Shown here piece after piece: positions 36,460-49,352 of a stretch of 64,000 bases of DNA. A model generated the notes under the pieces. The model was not told the origin of the DNA, ran no database searches, and worked only from the letters and a program-made list of their open reading frames with translations. Position numbers and translations under genes: made by a program. The stretch's first letter is position 1; each line of letters starts with the position of its first letter. The DNA comes from Aedes albopictus (taxonomy: Eukaryota; Arthropoda; Insecta; Diptera; Culicidae). The stretch covers positions 91,313,228 through 91,377,227 of the forward strand of contig NC_085138.1 of NCBI RefSeq assembly GCF_035046485.1, given 5' to 3'.

Positions 36460-39400
36460 CCCAAGTAACACAGAAAACATCTTTTCAAATCAGTATTTCT
36501 AAAGATGTAATAATAATGTTGTATATAGGTTTCTGAAAACATCTAATGTTGTTTTCAAGCTCTAATTATGCTTCTGAAATACAAACAACAAAAATCTTTT
36601 TTTTTTTCGCTCATTGGTTTCATAATGTATAAATATAGTTATTATACTTTCAAATAACTCTACCCGAACATCGAAATACAAAGTAATCATGTTATAATTC
36701 ATTTTTTTTGGATTCGAACAACTTTGAACATACCCTACAGCAAACATACTCAGCACTCTACTCAACTGCAAGGCCAGAACAGTAGTTCAAAGCGTTAAAA
36801 CCCAATCGATGATCCACCCGCATCCACTTGAGATCCATTCAATGCAGTAAACTTTTTGGCTTCACTAGTAATGTTATATTACCTCTTGCAATGGAATCAA
36901 TTAATTTTTGAGGACACCGTCCGCGCCCCACATCTACATCCACCATTGATTCGCCAGCTTCCTGATGTGGCTGTTTTGCTTACCTCATCATTTTTTTGGC
37001 ACTTCTAGAAGCTGTTCATTGTCGATGGTTCTTCTACCAGTGAATATAAACTGCACTGGGATCCCGTCACAGACATCCGATGCTCTATCGTCATCTCAAT
37101 TCGTTAGCATCCTTGTGCTACTGGTCAATTTTCTTACCATCTATTCCGGTACGTCCATTTGTATAACACTCGCAATTTTTTGCGTACGCGTTTATTAGGC
37201 AAAAACGTCGATGACCATGCTATATGTTTCTCAAGATGTTTCTATTACACGGAATACCGCGAAAACTATAAAACTGACGATGATGTTGACCATCAAAAAA
37301 GTAAACATCGCGGTTCTTGACAACAATACTTTGACATTCGATAGATCTAACCTCACTCACGAATAAGTTGTAATTGAGTTATTTTAATGTTGTAATGATT
37401 GTTCCAAAACTTAATCAATATTTTTATGTGCGCATGTTATAGAAATGTTATACAGACATATTATAAACTTTAAAGAAACCCAAACACAACACCCATTGTT
37501 GGATTGCTGTCATAATGCATTTTAAACGTTATTTCAACTTCAGTTCAAATAGAAAATTGTAGAAATGGAAATATTCTTTGGTAAAAATGTGCACAGTACA
37601 GTACCGTACAGATATATGAATACAAATACTTTAAATTATTTAAAAATGTTAAGTAGATTTACATGTTTCCCTTCATTTTCCGATTGAGCAGTGGTTTTTA
37701 TGTTAACATTGTGATAATGGAAATTCATTTGAGGCATTATCAGTGACAATTATTATCACTCAGGTTATACAGTTAATTAAAATTGCGATTGGTATAGTTT
37801 ATAACACTTTGAACGGCACTGCAATTTACTCGGGGAATCTGCCATATTGTATTTCATGTGTATTTATAAATAATTTCCACAAATCAATATTATTAGGTTT
37901 ATTTATGTAACTTTCTTAATTCAATTCACTGGTGCTAAATTTACGGGCGAGTAAAATCGGTGGTTTCACGATAAATCTCGCGCCGCACGTGAAACAACTC
38001 ACCACTACTGAGTGAAACCCATTTCATAATTCATTATCTGACCAAATTTGAAAAGCCATTAAATCATCGAGTTCGAAATTATTTTTCGGGTTGGAGGAAT
38101 TAGGTTTATTTATAAATACAATTTGTTTTGATGTTCAGTTTCTGCGTTGCTCATTGACTTACTTCATGGTTTGTTATGAAGTATGCATAGTTATATCAGA
38201 ATTAGCGTAATCTCAACATCTCACATGGTATGAACTATATGTGTATTTTCTAGGTTGTATCACTTGAAAGCAGCTGAATTACAACCAACAAATATGATTG
38301 AATTATGAGCGAATTTTCCAAGTTTATGTTGCTGACAAATAACCTAATTATAACTATTATTTACACAAGTGTTGAATTCGACGTACCGTGGACGTAAATT
38401 TTAGTACTATAAGTGTATTCGAACACATCTTATACAGGGTATTAGGTTCCTGAGTGCAAACTTTTTAAAGGGTGTTAGAGGACCATAAATGGAGAAAAAA
38501 ATTGTTCTACGCATATGGTCAAATCTTAACCGTTACGTAGTTATTGAACTTCCCATGTTTTTGACTCTTATTACCTTAACTGGCTATAACTTGAAAATGG
38601 TCAAATTTATCGAAGTTTTTTGACCCTTATTCGAAAGATTATTGATTTTTCTATCAAATGGCATCTTTGAATCGATTGGTTTAGTTAAATAACTAAGTTT
38701 TCTAGAGCAAATAGCTCAAAAGTAGTGTTTTAATTTAGTTTTGTCAATTATCTTTGAAAAATGCGTAATAATTCAAAATTCTTTCTTTGGCAAGGTGATG
38801 ACCCCTGTTCCACTCTACAATTCGTTCTTTGACATCAAACTTCTATCTCTTATCGTTTTGTTGCAATTTTGATTTTAACATTGCATTTCAGATCATAAAT
38901 TTGCAACTGTCATGGAAAGCACTTTTTTGCGCATTGTGCCGCACATTTAAATCAAAATTGCAAGAAAACGCTAAGAGCTAGAAGTTTAGTGTCAAAGAAC
39001 GAATTGTAGAATGTAACAGGGGCCACAACTTTGCCAAAGAAATTTTTTAGTTTATTACGCATGTTTCAAAGATAATCGACAAAAACCAATAAAAATACAC
39101 TATTTTTAGCTATTTTGCTCTAGAAAACTTAGTTATTTAACTAAATCAATCGATTCAAAGATGCCATTTAATAGAATTCAATAATCTTTCGAATAAGGGT
39201 AAAAAAAACTTCGAAAAGTTTGACTATTTTCAAGTTATTGCCAATAAAGGCAATAAGAGTAAAAAACATGGGAAGTTCAATAACTACGTAACGGTTGAGA
39301 TTTGACCATATGCGTAGAACAATTTTTTTCACCATTTATGGTCCTCTATCACCCTTTAAAAAGTTTGCACTCAGGAACCTAACACCCTGTATAACTTGTA

Positions 39401-39542
39401 AGATGTTTTATGAGCCGCCATTTTTTGCGCTGTTTTGATTATATAAGTGTTTGGTTTCAAGTCAATATAACAAGAAGTATACTCATGAATAAGTATTAAA
39501 AGTGGATTTTTTACTGTTATGTAACAAGTTGTGTTACCTGGG
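36460..39542. mobile_element. Possible 3.1-kb element with CCC(A)GTAACACA ends
   Basis: CCCAAGTAACACA at 36,460 and its inverted relative CCCAGGTAACACA, read from 39,542, both abut the purine-sense minisatellite; the enclosed DNA is not minisatellite. The terminal inverted repeat is only about 13 bases and I see no target duplication, so the element is tentative. CCCAAGTAACACA also ends the palindromic MITE at 31372-31550. The interior is AT-rich without a long frame and contains the palindromic element at 38435-39389. Confidence 0.4.
38435..39389. mobile_element. 955-bp near-perfect palindrome, TA-flanked
   Basis: The ends read CAGGGT(A/G)TTAGGTTCCTGA inward, with TA on both sides (38433-38434, 39390-39391). 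The arms of about 430 bases match almost throughout, through GACCATAAATGG, GCATATGGTCAAATCT and AACTACGTAACGGTT blocks. The loop is about 80 bases. The innermost arm carries CAATTCGTTCTTTGACA. Non-coding. It is likely a Tc1/mariner-type foldback MITE. Confidence 0.85.
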
Positions 39543-42500
39543 CGGAAGCATTTCAAAAGGAATCCAGGAAAAATTCTAGAAAATTGTCTAGGACATATTG
39601 CAGGATAGATCCCCGCATAAATAATTAGAATAATTCCTGGGAAAACCCTTAAAGTAATTCTTAGCATAATCTCTCCAAAAAAAATCCCAAAATCCCAGGT
39701 CAAATTCCTGGACAAATTTCTGGGAGAAATCTTGAAATAATCATTAAAAGAATTCTTGGAAGCATTCAGGTAGGAATCAAAACTGGAGTTTCCTAAAAAA
39801 AAAGTCTGAAAGAATTCTTGTAGGTAGGTGCAATTCTAGGAAAAAAAATCTTTGGAATTCCGTTTAACATTTGTATTGCACCACTTTGGAAACAGTTCCC
39901 TGCTGTAGTGTACGGATTGAGTCAAAAATGACCCTTTTGCAAAAGGAGGCTTGAAGCTGTCTCGGAAAATCCTTACTTAATTCTTGCACGAATTGAATAT
40001 TTTCTCGGAGAAAAACCTTGAAGAATTTGTCAAACAATCCATTGATAATAATTGAAAAAATATTTTGATCCATTGGAGCATTCCTCGTAAAAATACTATA
40101 AGTATCTTTACAGAAATTGGTTGGAGAAATTCCTGAAAGAATCTGCAGTAAATTTGCTAGTAGAATCATTGGAAAAATTTCATTAGAAACACCAAAACGA
40201 ATTGGGCAAAATCCTGGCCTGAAGATAACCCTAGAGGAACTCCTGAGGAACTTCTCGAAGTAATTCCAACAGGAATTTTGCAAGAAGTTCATGACATTTA
40301 TCCTTGCTGAAATTTTGGGAATAATTTATGATCAAATCGATTTTATTCGAAGAATTTCTAAGGGAGGGATTTTTTTGAAAATGCAAACATTCCTGGAGGA
40401 ATTCCTGCATGATTGCTTGGAGTAAATTCTATGAGAAGTCTGCTATGAATTCACGGAGCAGTCCTAAGACAATTACTTGGAATTTCTCAGAGAAAATCCC
40501 AGAAAAATTTCTGAAAGTAATTTTAATGCCTTCCTGGCGAAGTTTGTGAGATAACTCCAGAAAGAAATCATGAGGAGGCCCTGAAAGACCTTCCGGAGGA
40601 ATAACTGAAACATCAAGAAGAAATTCTGGAGAGCATTTTCCAGGGTTATTTCTGAAAGATATTCCCTTAACAGCACTCCGAAAAGTTACTAAAAGAATTA
40701 CTGGAGGAATTATCAAAACCACTTCCTAAACAACTGAATGAAGAAACTCTGGAAGATTTTCCGTTGGAATAAAAGGTTTTGGAATAAAAAGATTTCTAAA
40801 CGAATTTCCCGATGAATTTGTGGTGGAAATCTCGATGAAACAATTCTAAAAGAATAGCGCTGTTGAAAGATTTGAAAAAAAAACCTCTAGAAGGACTACC
40901 ACAAGTCCTCCGGAAAAAAAGTTAGAGAACTACTGGAAGAAATCCTGCAGAAGCTTTCTTACAAAATTTCCACAAAAAATCTCAGAAAAAAAATTTGGAT
41001 AGATTTCCTAAAGGATTTAGGAAAGAACTCCCAGAGGATTTGCTTAAAAAATCGCCTGGAAATTTCCTGAGGAGCTTCTGGAAGAATATCCACATGCACA
41101 TTTGAATGACTCTGAAAAAACTTAGACAAAATAGCTCAAGGAACATGTGCGAAAATTCCAGGAGAAACTCCAGCAAAACCCGTGATGATATTGCGGAAAG
41201 AATTTTAGTAAACAACTACTGATAAAGTTTCTGCGGGAATTCCTGCAAATATTCCTAAGGAGGTGGAGGAAGACTTTGCGGGGGAATTACTATATGTATT
41301 GCCGGGTGCATCGGGTACAAAATCTAGAGAAACTTCTGGAAGTATTTTCTGAAGAACAACTGGGAACGTTTCCCAGAGTATCTTCTGAAAAATATTCTAG
41401 AGCAATTCCTGTAAGAATTCCCTAAGCAATACTCTAAAAAACTACTATAATTGCTTCCGGAACGACTTGATGAGGAACTTTTGAAAGAACTCTTCTAAGA
41501 ACTCCTGAAAGATCATGTAGGGAAAAATCTTTAAGATTTCTTTGAGAAATTCTCCGAAGAATTACCAATGGGTTCTTGGAAGAGAAGCTTCTTGAAGAAT
41601 TTCCCGATGAATTTCTTTCAGAACTCACGTAAAACCTTCTGGCAGAGATCTCGGAGAAAATTCTAGATTCTAGAATAATCACCAGAAGAACTTTTAGAAT
41701 ATTTTTTAGAAGCTCTAACAAAACAATTCACTGATGCACATAAAAAAGGAACTTGAAGGAACTTTTCGAAGAACTTCAAAATTCTTAAAGAATTTACGGG
41801 AAAAAAATCTCGCAGGAATTTCTGCACCTTCAGTAGCGTGCTTGAGAATTTCGAAAAAAAAACTTCCTAAAAGGACTCTCAAAACTCTTCTGGATTTTTT
41901 TCAGAAACTGCCCCGCAATAACTTTTGTGAGAATTCAGCGTAGAATTACCAGAAAAATTCTAGGAAGAATTTTCGGAAAAAAAATCCTGAAAATCTTCTG
42001 GAAAAACTCCTGGAGGACTTCCTGGAAAAATGTGGAAGAACTCTCGCATGCACATTTAAATAATTCTGAAATTCTAAAAGAACTCTTAGAGGAATAGCTC
42101 AGGAAACATGTGCAAAAATTCCAAGAGAAACTCCCGCAAAAATCCTGGTGATATTGCAGGACGAATTATGGTAAACTACTGATAATATTTCTGGGGGAGC
42201 TCCTGCAAGAATTCCTGATGAGGTGGTTGAAGACATTGCGGAGGAATTACTGTATGAATTGCAGGAGCATAGAGAAGAAAATCTGGAGTGACTCATGGAA
42301 GTATTTTTTGAAGAACAACTGGTAGCTTCCTGTAAAAATTCCATAAGTAATGCTCCGAAAAATTACTAGAATTTTGCTTCCGGAACGTCTCAATGAGGAA
42401 CTTCTGGAAGAACTCTTGAAGGAACTTCCGGTAGATCATCCAGTAGATTATTTGAAAGATTTCTTGGAGCAACGCTCCAAAGAATTGCCACTGGATTTCT

Positions 42501-43185
42501 TGGAGTAGGAGTTTCTTGAAGAATTTCCCGATGAATTTCTGAAACAACTCTAGGATGAATTTACTAAAGAACTCACATAGAAACTTCTGGCAGAAATCTC
42601 GATGAGCATTAAAAAAAACAGACACAGAGAAACTTTTCGAAGAATTTCTGGACCTTCAGTAGCGAGAATTTCATAAAAAAAAATCATCTAGAAGGGCTCT
42701 CTGAAATCATCTGGAAAAAAATTGGAAGAAGCCCCGCAGAAACATTTGTAAGAATTTCCAAAAAAAAATCTCTAATGAATTCTTGGAAAAACTTCATAAA
42801 AAACTTGTGGAAGAAATCCCGGAGGATTTCCTTGAAAAAATAGGGAGAAATTCTCAGAAAGAGCATCTGGAAAAAAATCCGCAATACATTCAATGAATCT
42901 GGAATTCTTGAAAAACAAACATATCTGGAAACAGTTATTGAAGGAGAAATTTCCTAATAAATTCTTCAAAAATTGACTTTTACAACTTTTAAAAAAAAAT
43001 TCTCTAAATAATTTATAGAATTTCTTGAAGGTCATCTGGATTAATTATTATCTGATGGATGAATTTTTCTGGAACATCTAGAAAAATTTTCTAAGGAACT
43101 ACTACAAGCTTCCCATTTTAAGAAACTTCTGGAACAACCTTCTAAGGAATTTCCGGAAGAATTCGCGAAGAATGTTTTGATGTTA
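39543..43185. repeat. Degenerate 12-bp minisatellite, purine sense
   Basis: The longest uninterrupted block of the family: GGAAGAATTCCTG, GAAAGAACTTCTGG and GGAGAAACTCC-like units, single strand sense throughout. Two segments (about 41,030-41,740 and 42,050-42,660) resemble each other over several hundred bases, for example CACATGCACATTTGAATGA at 41,090 and GCATGCACATTTAAATAA at 42,048. This points to an older segmental duplication of about 1 kb. No gene is called. Confidence 0.75.
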
Positions 43186-44640
43186 CCTAAAATGACAATC
43201 ACACATGTCAACTGCGTAAGAATGGATGTCAATTGTCAAACTCAAACATCTCTTCATCTGTTCCAGTTCATCAAAATTTCAGAACTTTCACATTTTTTTC
43301 TGAAAATCATACTGATCGGCTCCTCCGTTCTTGAGTTATGCTGCTTCAAAAGGAATTCAAACTATGGTTTACATGTATATAGAAAGAAGAGAAGATTGTT
43401 GATTAAACAGATAAATATTCAATACACAGGAAAGTCAAAAATATATCAGATCTGAAATGACCTTCAACATAAACCGGACTCAATCCGAGCGACCTACAGG
43501 CATCTAAAATCAGCTTTCTAAAATGCTAGGTGTATGGTCATTGGTAAATCGTGGCCCTACAACATGAGGCCACAATCAATTACTCTAGTCATTGCATTTG
43601 ATTGAATATCTATGCTTTAATAGGCCACCATCATACATTTTCACCATAAAATGGACTCAGTCATGCTCTCGGGAAAAAAAAGAACGGCACTGCCCAATTC
43701 CACCGGATTAAACTTTGCTCCCATCAAAGCGAAGCAATTACCGATGAACTGCGATGCCCTTCTCGGAGTTGGGATTATAGATTGCTCTTTGCTTTGCTCT
43801 CCCACCACATCCCAGGTGCCTTCTATTCATTAGCGCGCCGATTATAGAACCAAATAATCCTCAACTGGATAATAAATTTTGGATTTATATTTTGAAACGA
43901 TCGATTCCACTTATCGGTCGCTGGGCAATTAATCTCCGAAAAGCTTTTGTCTCGCCCATCTTCAATATTTTTTTCCTGCCTTTGGGAATGATTCCAAGCT
44001 AGATTCGTTTGAAAACTCTCGAAACCAAAACTCACTCGTTACAGCTTGGACGTGCCAAACGGATAAATTGAGCCCACAAATAACAATTTCGAAACCAATT
44101 AAATTGAATTTTTACATTACTTTTCCGTACCGGACAGGATCAGGATTCCATCGTCATCGTTATGGGTGTCCTTGTGCTTTCCAGACTTGGTTGTTGGCAT
44201 CGTGCCAGCAGGACGAACGAAAGTGTAGCGAAACAAGTGACAAAACCGAATCACCTCAATCCTTGCATCCGATGTTGTTATATACCTGGTACAGCATGGT
44301 GCTCTTAGAGAAGAAGTTCTTCTTCATGTCGTAGGTACATGTACTACTGCTTCATGCAGGATCAGATTGGTGGTCATGTGTCATAGCTATTGATTTTATA
44401 CTATCAGTCGTTGGTCACTCGGCACAATTGGTGTCTTGATGCAGGCGTCCGTACGTAATCACTTTTCTCCGTAGGGAAACATTCGAAACAATATAAGGGA
44501 TAAATAGTTTAAAGGCATACTTCCTTTGAGATTGTCAAAGCAAGCAGTTAGAGATGGTAAAATTATGATATGAAATCTAATTGAAATTGGATGAAATCAC
44601 ATGCGGTAAGTGCAATTCTAATAAAAATATAATTGTATGT
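43186..44640. other. Unique-looking region, no gene recognised
   Basis: No periodicity and no element ends were found. Frames of 60-92 codons have no domain signature. The pentanucleotide array begins directly at its right edge. Confidence 0.4.
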
Positions 44641-45683
44641 GCTATGCTATGCTATGCTATGCTATGCTATGCTATGCTATGCTATGCTATGCTATGCTAT
44701 GCTATGCTATACTATGCTATGCTATGCTATGCTATGCTATGCTATGCTATGCTATGCTATGCTATGCTATGCTATGCTATGCTATGCTATGCTATGCTAT
44801 GCTATGCTATGCTATGCTATGCTATGCTATGCTATGCTATGCTATGCTATGCTATGCTATGCTATGCTATGCTATGCTATGCTATGCTATGCTATGCTAT
44901 GCTATGCTATGCTATGCTATGCTATGCTATGCTATGCTATGCTATGCTATGCTATGCTATGCTATGCTATGCTATGCTATGCTATGCTATGCTATGCTAT
45001 GCTATGCTATGCTATGCTATGCTATGCTATGCTATGCTATGCTATGCTATGCTATGCTATGCTATGCTATGCTATGCTATGCTATGCTATGCTATGCTAT
45101 GCTATGCTATGCTATGCTATGCTATGCTATGCTATGCTATGCTATGCTATGCTATGCTATGCTATGCTATGCTATGCTATGCTATGCTATGCTATGCTAT
45201 GCTATGCTATGCTATGCTATGCTATGCTATGCTATGCTATGCTATGCTATGCTATGCTATGCTATGCTATGCTATGCTATGCTATGCTATGCTATGCTAT
45301 GCTATGCTATGCTATGCTATGCTATGCTATGCTATGCTATGCTATGCTATGCTATGCTATGCTATGCTATGCTATGCTATGCTATGCTATGCTATGCTAT
45401 GCTATGCTATGCTATGCTATGCTATGCTATGCTATGCTATGCTATGCTATGCTATGCTATGCTATGCTATGCTATGCTATGCTATGCTATGCTATGCTAT
45501 GCTATGCTATGCTATGCTATGCTATGCTATGCTATGCTATGCTATGCTATGCTATGCTATGCTATGCTATGCTATGCTATGCTATGCTATGCTATGCTAT
45601 GCTATGCTATGCTATGCTATGCTATGCTATGCTATGCTATGCTATGCTATGCTATGCTATGCTATGCTATGCTATGCTATGCT
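44641..45683 (+). repeat. Pentanucleotide array (GCTAT)n, about 208 copies
   Basis: 1,043 bases of GCTAT in register, with one visible substitution (G to A at 44,711). It starts abruptly after GTATGT and ends abruptly in GCTGGATAC. All three forward frames stay open because 15 bases encode the stop-free CYAML cycle, while the reverse strand contains TAG in every frame. Three forward frames of 365-382 codons therefore appear, but they are artefacts. Confidence 0.97.
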
Positions 45684-46860
45684 GGATACTCCTTTCACGT
45701 TGTCAACTCACCATTTTGCATCCCCTTAACCTAATATGTCAGAGTAAAAAAATACTAAATACTGCGAAGCATAGATAATAACATCAATCAATAATAATGT
45801 GGCGTATAACCGACACTGTTTCTTCCATACATTCTCTTGATAAGTACAAGCTTCTCAGTGTCAGCAATTTTATTTTGCCGCACTTAGGAAGAAGTGAGTA
45901 TTCAACTGCACTTTGCATACACGATGGCCTGGACATAGTTTACGAGTATGTTCATCAAACGTCTACGGCCCAACAGCCAGCGCAGCGCACCGTCTCGTTA
46001 TCCTTGGCACATTTGAAGAACCTTCTTCACTTGACGCTTGACGATCTGTTCGAAATAGCATGTACACTATAGTGGTGCGGTATGCCCACCACACTACACC
46101 AAGGTACGTTCTGCTCGATGGACCTCCGATGCTGTTAAGAGGATGAAAAATTGATTTTCTCTTGGTTGGAAACTCTCCGGTCTCTAGCTGTGTGAGGCAT
46201 CGTATCATTCATTCTTCTTTCTAGGTTTTTTTCTCTCACGACTTACTTACCATCCAACCGAACAACTGTTTCCGAACGATTGATGCCTCCCTGCCGGTCC
46301 CTGATGTTGCTACATCTTGGGGGGCGGTATGTCGGTTGTTGAGGCAGGTTCCTCTCTCTCCCCCGAATGGCTGCTCATAATGAAGAATGAGCATAAGGGG
46401 GTACCACCGTGCCACCGCCGTGCCGGTATATTGTTGCGAAATGACAAGAAGTTTGCTCAACCTTCTGCCGTTTGGATCGGTTTCAGATTTCAGAAGCGAT
46501 GTTCGACGCGTTGGAAGGATCGATCTGATGTTACCTGGGATGAACTTTCACCAGCACTAATTCTGTTTACGCCATTCATTTAGAATGGTTTGAACTGAAT
46601 TAGAAAAAAAAAATGATGCCTTATAAGAAAAAATATGGAAACAAAATTACACACACACACACATTATAACCACTTTTAAATAGTGGAATATTTTTCAAGT
46701 AAGCATTAAAACAGATTCATTACAAACCGTATTTGCAAAACCTCTTCGAGAATGGTGCATTTTGTCAGAAGAGTTTATAATGCATGAATCAGTTTTATTA
46801 GAAGCTTTAAAAATTTGTTTAGAACTTTTTTTTAAGTGAAGCATAAATCTTAAAATGTCA
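45684..46860. other. Unique-looking region, no gene recognised
   Basis: Frames of 74-91 codons exist, the longest at 45,797-46,072, but none has a domain, signal peptide or supporting context. A short (AC)n run is at about 46,650-46,663. It may be non-coding host DNA. Confidence 0.4.
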
Positions 46861-47413
46861 TTTGCGAAGACATTTGCAAAATTCTTTTGAGAATTCCTTC
46901 TGCAGTTCTTAATTATTCTCCAGACAATTTCTTCGTGAATTCTTCAGTAATGCTTTTGAAAATTTATGCAACATTTTTTTTGAGAATGTCTTCGGCAAAT
47001 TCTTTGGAACGTGCTTCGAAATTTTCTTTAGGAATTCCATCGACAATTTCTTTGGTAATTTCCTTCAGCATATATTTTGAGAAATTCTTCAGAATTTATT
47101 TGCGAAAATTTATATTGAAACTTCTACGACACAATCTTTTTTTTTTTCGAAACTTCTTAAGGAACTCCTTTAGCAATTATCACAATAATTCCTCTGGCAA
47201 CTTTTATGGAAAATTTTAAGGCAATGACTACAGAAAATATATAAAAATTCCATTTGGAATTTCTGTTGCAAGTTTTTTGAAAAAAATCTTCGGTTTTTAT
47301 ATTTGTGACAGTTTCTAATCCTATCATAATTGCCTGTGAAAATTACAATTAGATGGTGGATAGAATTTTTAGTTAAATTGTTGTAAATTTGAAAGTTATT
47401 ACCGAAGGGTTTT
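46861..47413. repeat. Degenerate minisatellite, pyrimidine sense
   Basis: TTCCTTCTGCAG, AATTCTTCAG and TTTGAGAATTCC-like units, strongly diverged, to about 47,290; AT-rich DNA follows up to the palindrome. No gene is seen. Confidence 0.6.
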
Positions 47414-48434
47414 GGGGATTTTTTTTATTACCGAACAGTTTGGGCCGAAGGGTCTCCGATTTCAATGAAAATTTCATCAGAGCTAGAGGTCGTGGATATA
47501 TGGTCATATATGGAATTCAATAAAATCATAGACGACTATTTTCCCGGAAAACGCTAGATGAAATTTCACGATTTTCCAAAATTTTATGAAACACTCCAAA
47601 CTTCAAAAATTCATATCTCAAAAACTATGCATCGTAGAATAAACTTTTTTGATGAAATCGACGCCAAATTACCTCAGCAGTCCAATAAAAATACACCGAG
47701 AAAAAAAATTCTCATAAAATTTTTCGCCATAGAGAAAAAACGTCTAAAAATGCTGATAAAAGTACCGTCTGTATCATAGATTTATTTTAACAAAATTTTT
47801 CTAAGCGCAGAAACTAATGTTCTTCCTTTCGTTCTTTGACACCAAAATGGAATCTCTTACCGTTTTGGAGATATTGCCAAAAAAACAACGGCCAGTCGCT
47901 ATATTTTCATAGGAAGCCATCTACAACAGCGGCCGTTCACTTGTTGCAACACATTTGCATTGCAACGAGTAAATGACACTCGCTCATTGAAACGTAACTT
48001 TGACACTAACCATTTTGGTGTCAAAGAACGAAAGGAAGAACATTAGTTTCTGCGCTTAGAAAAATTTTGTTAAAAATAATCTTTGATACAGACGGTACTT
48101 TTATCAGCATTTTTAGACGTTTTTTCTCTATGGTGAAAAGTTGTATGGGAAATTTTTTGCTTGGTGTATTTTTATTGGACTGCTGAGGTAACTTGGCATC
48201 GATTTCACTAAAAAAAAGTTTATTCTACGATACATAGTTTTTGAGATATGATTTTTTGAAGTTTGGGGCGTTTCATAAAATTTTGGAAAATCGTGAAATT
48301 TCATCTAGCGTTTTCCGGAAAAATAGTCCTCTATGATTTTTTTGAATTCCATATATGATCATATATCCAAGACCTCTAGCTCTGGTGAAATTTTCATTGA
48401 AATCGGAGACCCTTCGGTAATAAAAAAAATCCCC
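47414..48434. mobile_element. 1.0-kb palindromic foldback element
   Basis: GGGGATTTTTTTTATTACCG at the left matches the right end inverted. The arms of about 420 bases continue through GGGTCTCCGATTTCAATG, CATATATGGAATTCAA and GATGAAATTTCACGATTTTC. A 14-base insert near 47,435 interrupts the left arm. The loop is about 150 bases. The inner arm carries TTCGTTCTTTGACACCAAAA. The target duplication is unclear, so the outer limits are provisional. Confidence 0.75.
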
Positions 48435-49352
48435 ATTTAAAAAAAAAAATGTTGTTGAAACTTATAAAGAATTCGTCGAAGAAATTCCCGAAGCAACTCA
48501 CAAACAAATTTTAATGCAAATATCCTAAGACTCTCCGAAGAAATTACCAATAGAGTTCCTTAAGGTATTTCCAAAGTAGCTCTTGGAGGTATAGATAGAG
48601 GGGAAATTGTATACTTTCGGCAGATTTGTTCTCATCGTTTTATGGGTTTTTTTTTAAAGCTGTTGAACTCAAAGTTTGCCTCAAATTCTTCCCAACAAAA
48701 CTGAATGGTACGTCCAAATTTCAGGAAATTTGACCGACAAAACTCCCCCATGAAGAAGAGAACTCACCTGCCGATAATACATTGTCATTCTAAATACAGA
48801 AAAAAAAATCTCAAAAACTTGCAACAGAAATTCTCAAAGACGTTTCAAAAGCAGTTTCGCATAATTTTACCATTTAATTACTCAAAAAAATATACGGGAA
48901 ATTGCATATTCCAATAAAAATACCTAAGAAATTCTCATACCTTTGCCAGAGAAATTTTCATAGATATCACCTAAACAATATCCGAAGAAATTGCCAATAA
49001 AATTTACAAAAAAAATGACGACAGAGTTTCGAAGGCATTGCCGACAATATTTTTTGAAATTTCTCCAAAAAAATCTCAATGATATTGACGACAAAATTTG
49101 TAATGTATTACTGGAGAAATCCACAAAGGAATTTCTAAAGGATTCATTGGAAAATTGCCGAAGAAATCCCCAAAGGGATTTTTTTGAGAATAACTGGAAC
49201 AGTTTGTGAATGAAGTGCCGGAGAAAAATTCCTAATGCATTACCAAAGGAATGCACAAAACGTCCCGCATTAAATCCATAAGACTTCACAATAGTCAATA
49301 TAATTGCCAAACAAAATGATTTAGTGAAAAAATATCATGGGTCTAGAATTTA
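48435..49352. repeat. Diverged minisatellite, purine sense
   Basis: GAAATTGCCGAAGAAATTCC-like units, the most diverged block in the window, interrupted by the MITE at 48598-48791. A 128-codon frame on the minus strand (48,924-49,310) is made of repeat-derived codons. Confidence 0.6.
48598..48791 (+). mobile_element. TA-flanked MITE, second of two copies
   Basis: Diverged copy of 13361-13552 in the same orientation: GGCAGATTTGTTCTC near the left end, GCTGTTGAACTCAAAGTTTG in the middle and CCTGCCGATAATACATTGTC at the right. TA flanks it at 48596-48597 and 48792-48793. The left end reads GAGGGG where copy 1 reads GGGG. Confidence 0.75.

Noticed and set aside
44581..45778. Three overlapping frames of 365-382 codons
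   Set aside because: All read the same CYAML cycle from a pentanucleotide array; every forward frame is open by arithmetic.
45797..46072. 91-codon frame starting MWRITDTVSS as a small gene
   Set aside because: No domain, no signal peptide and no upstream or downstream gene structure visible; other short frames overlap it on the opposite strand.
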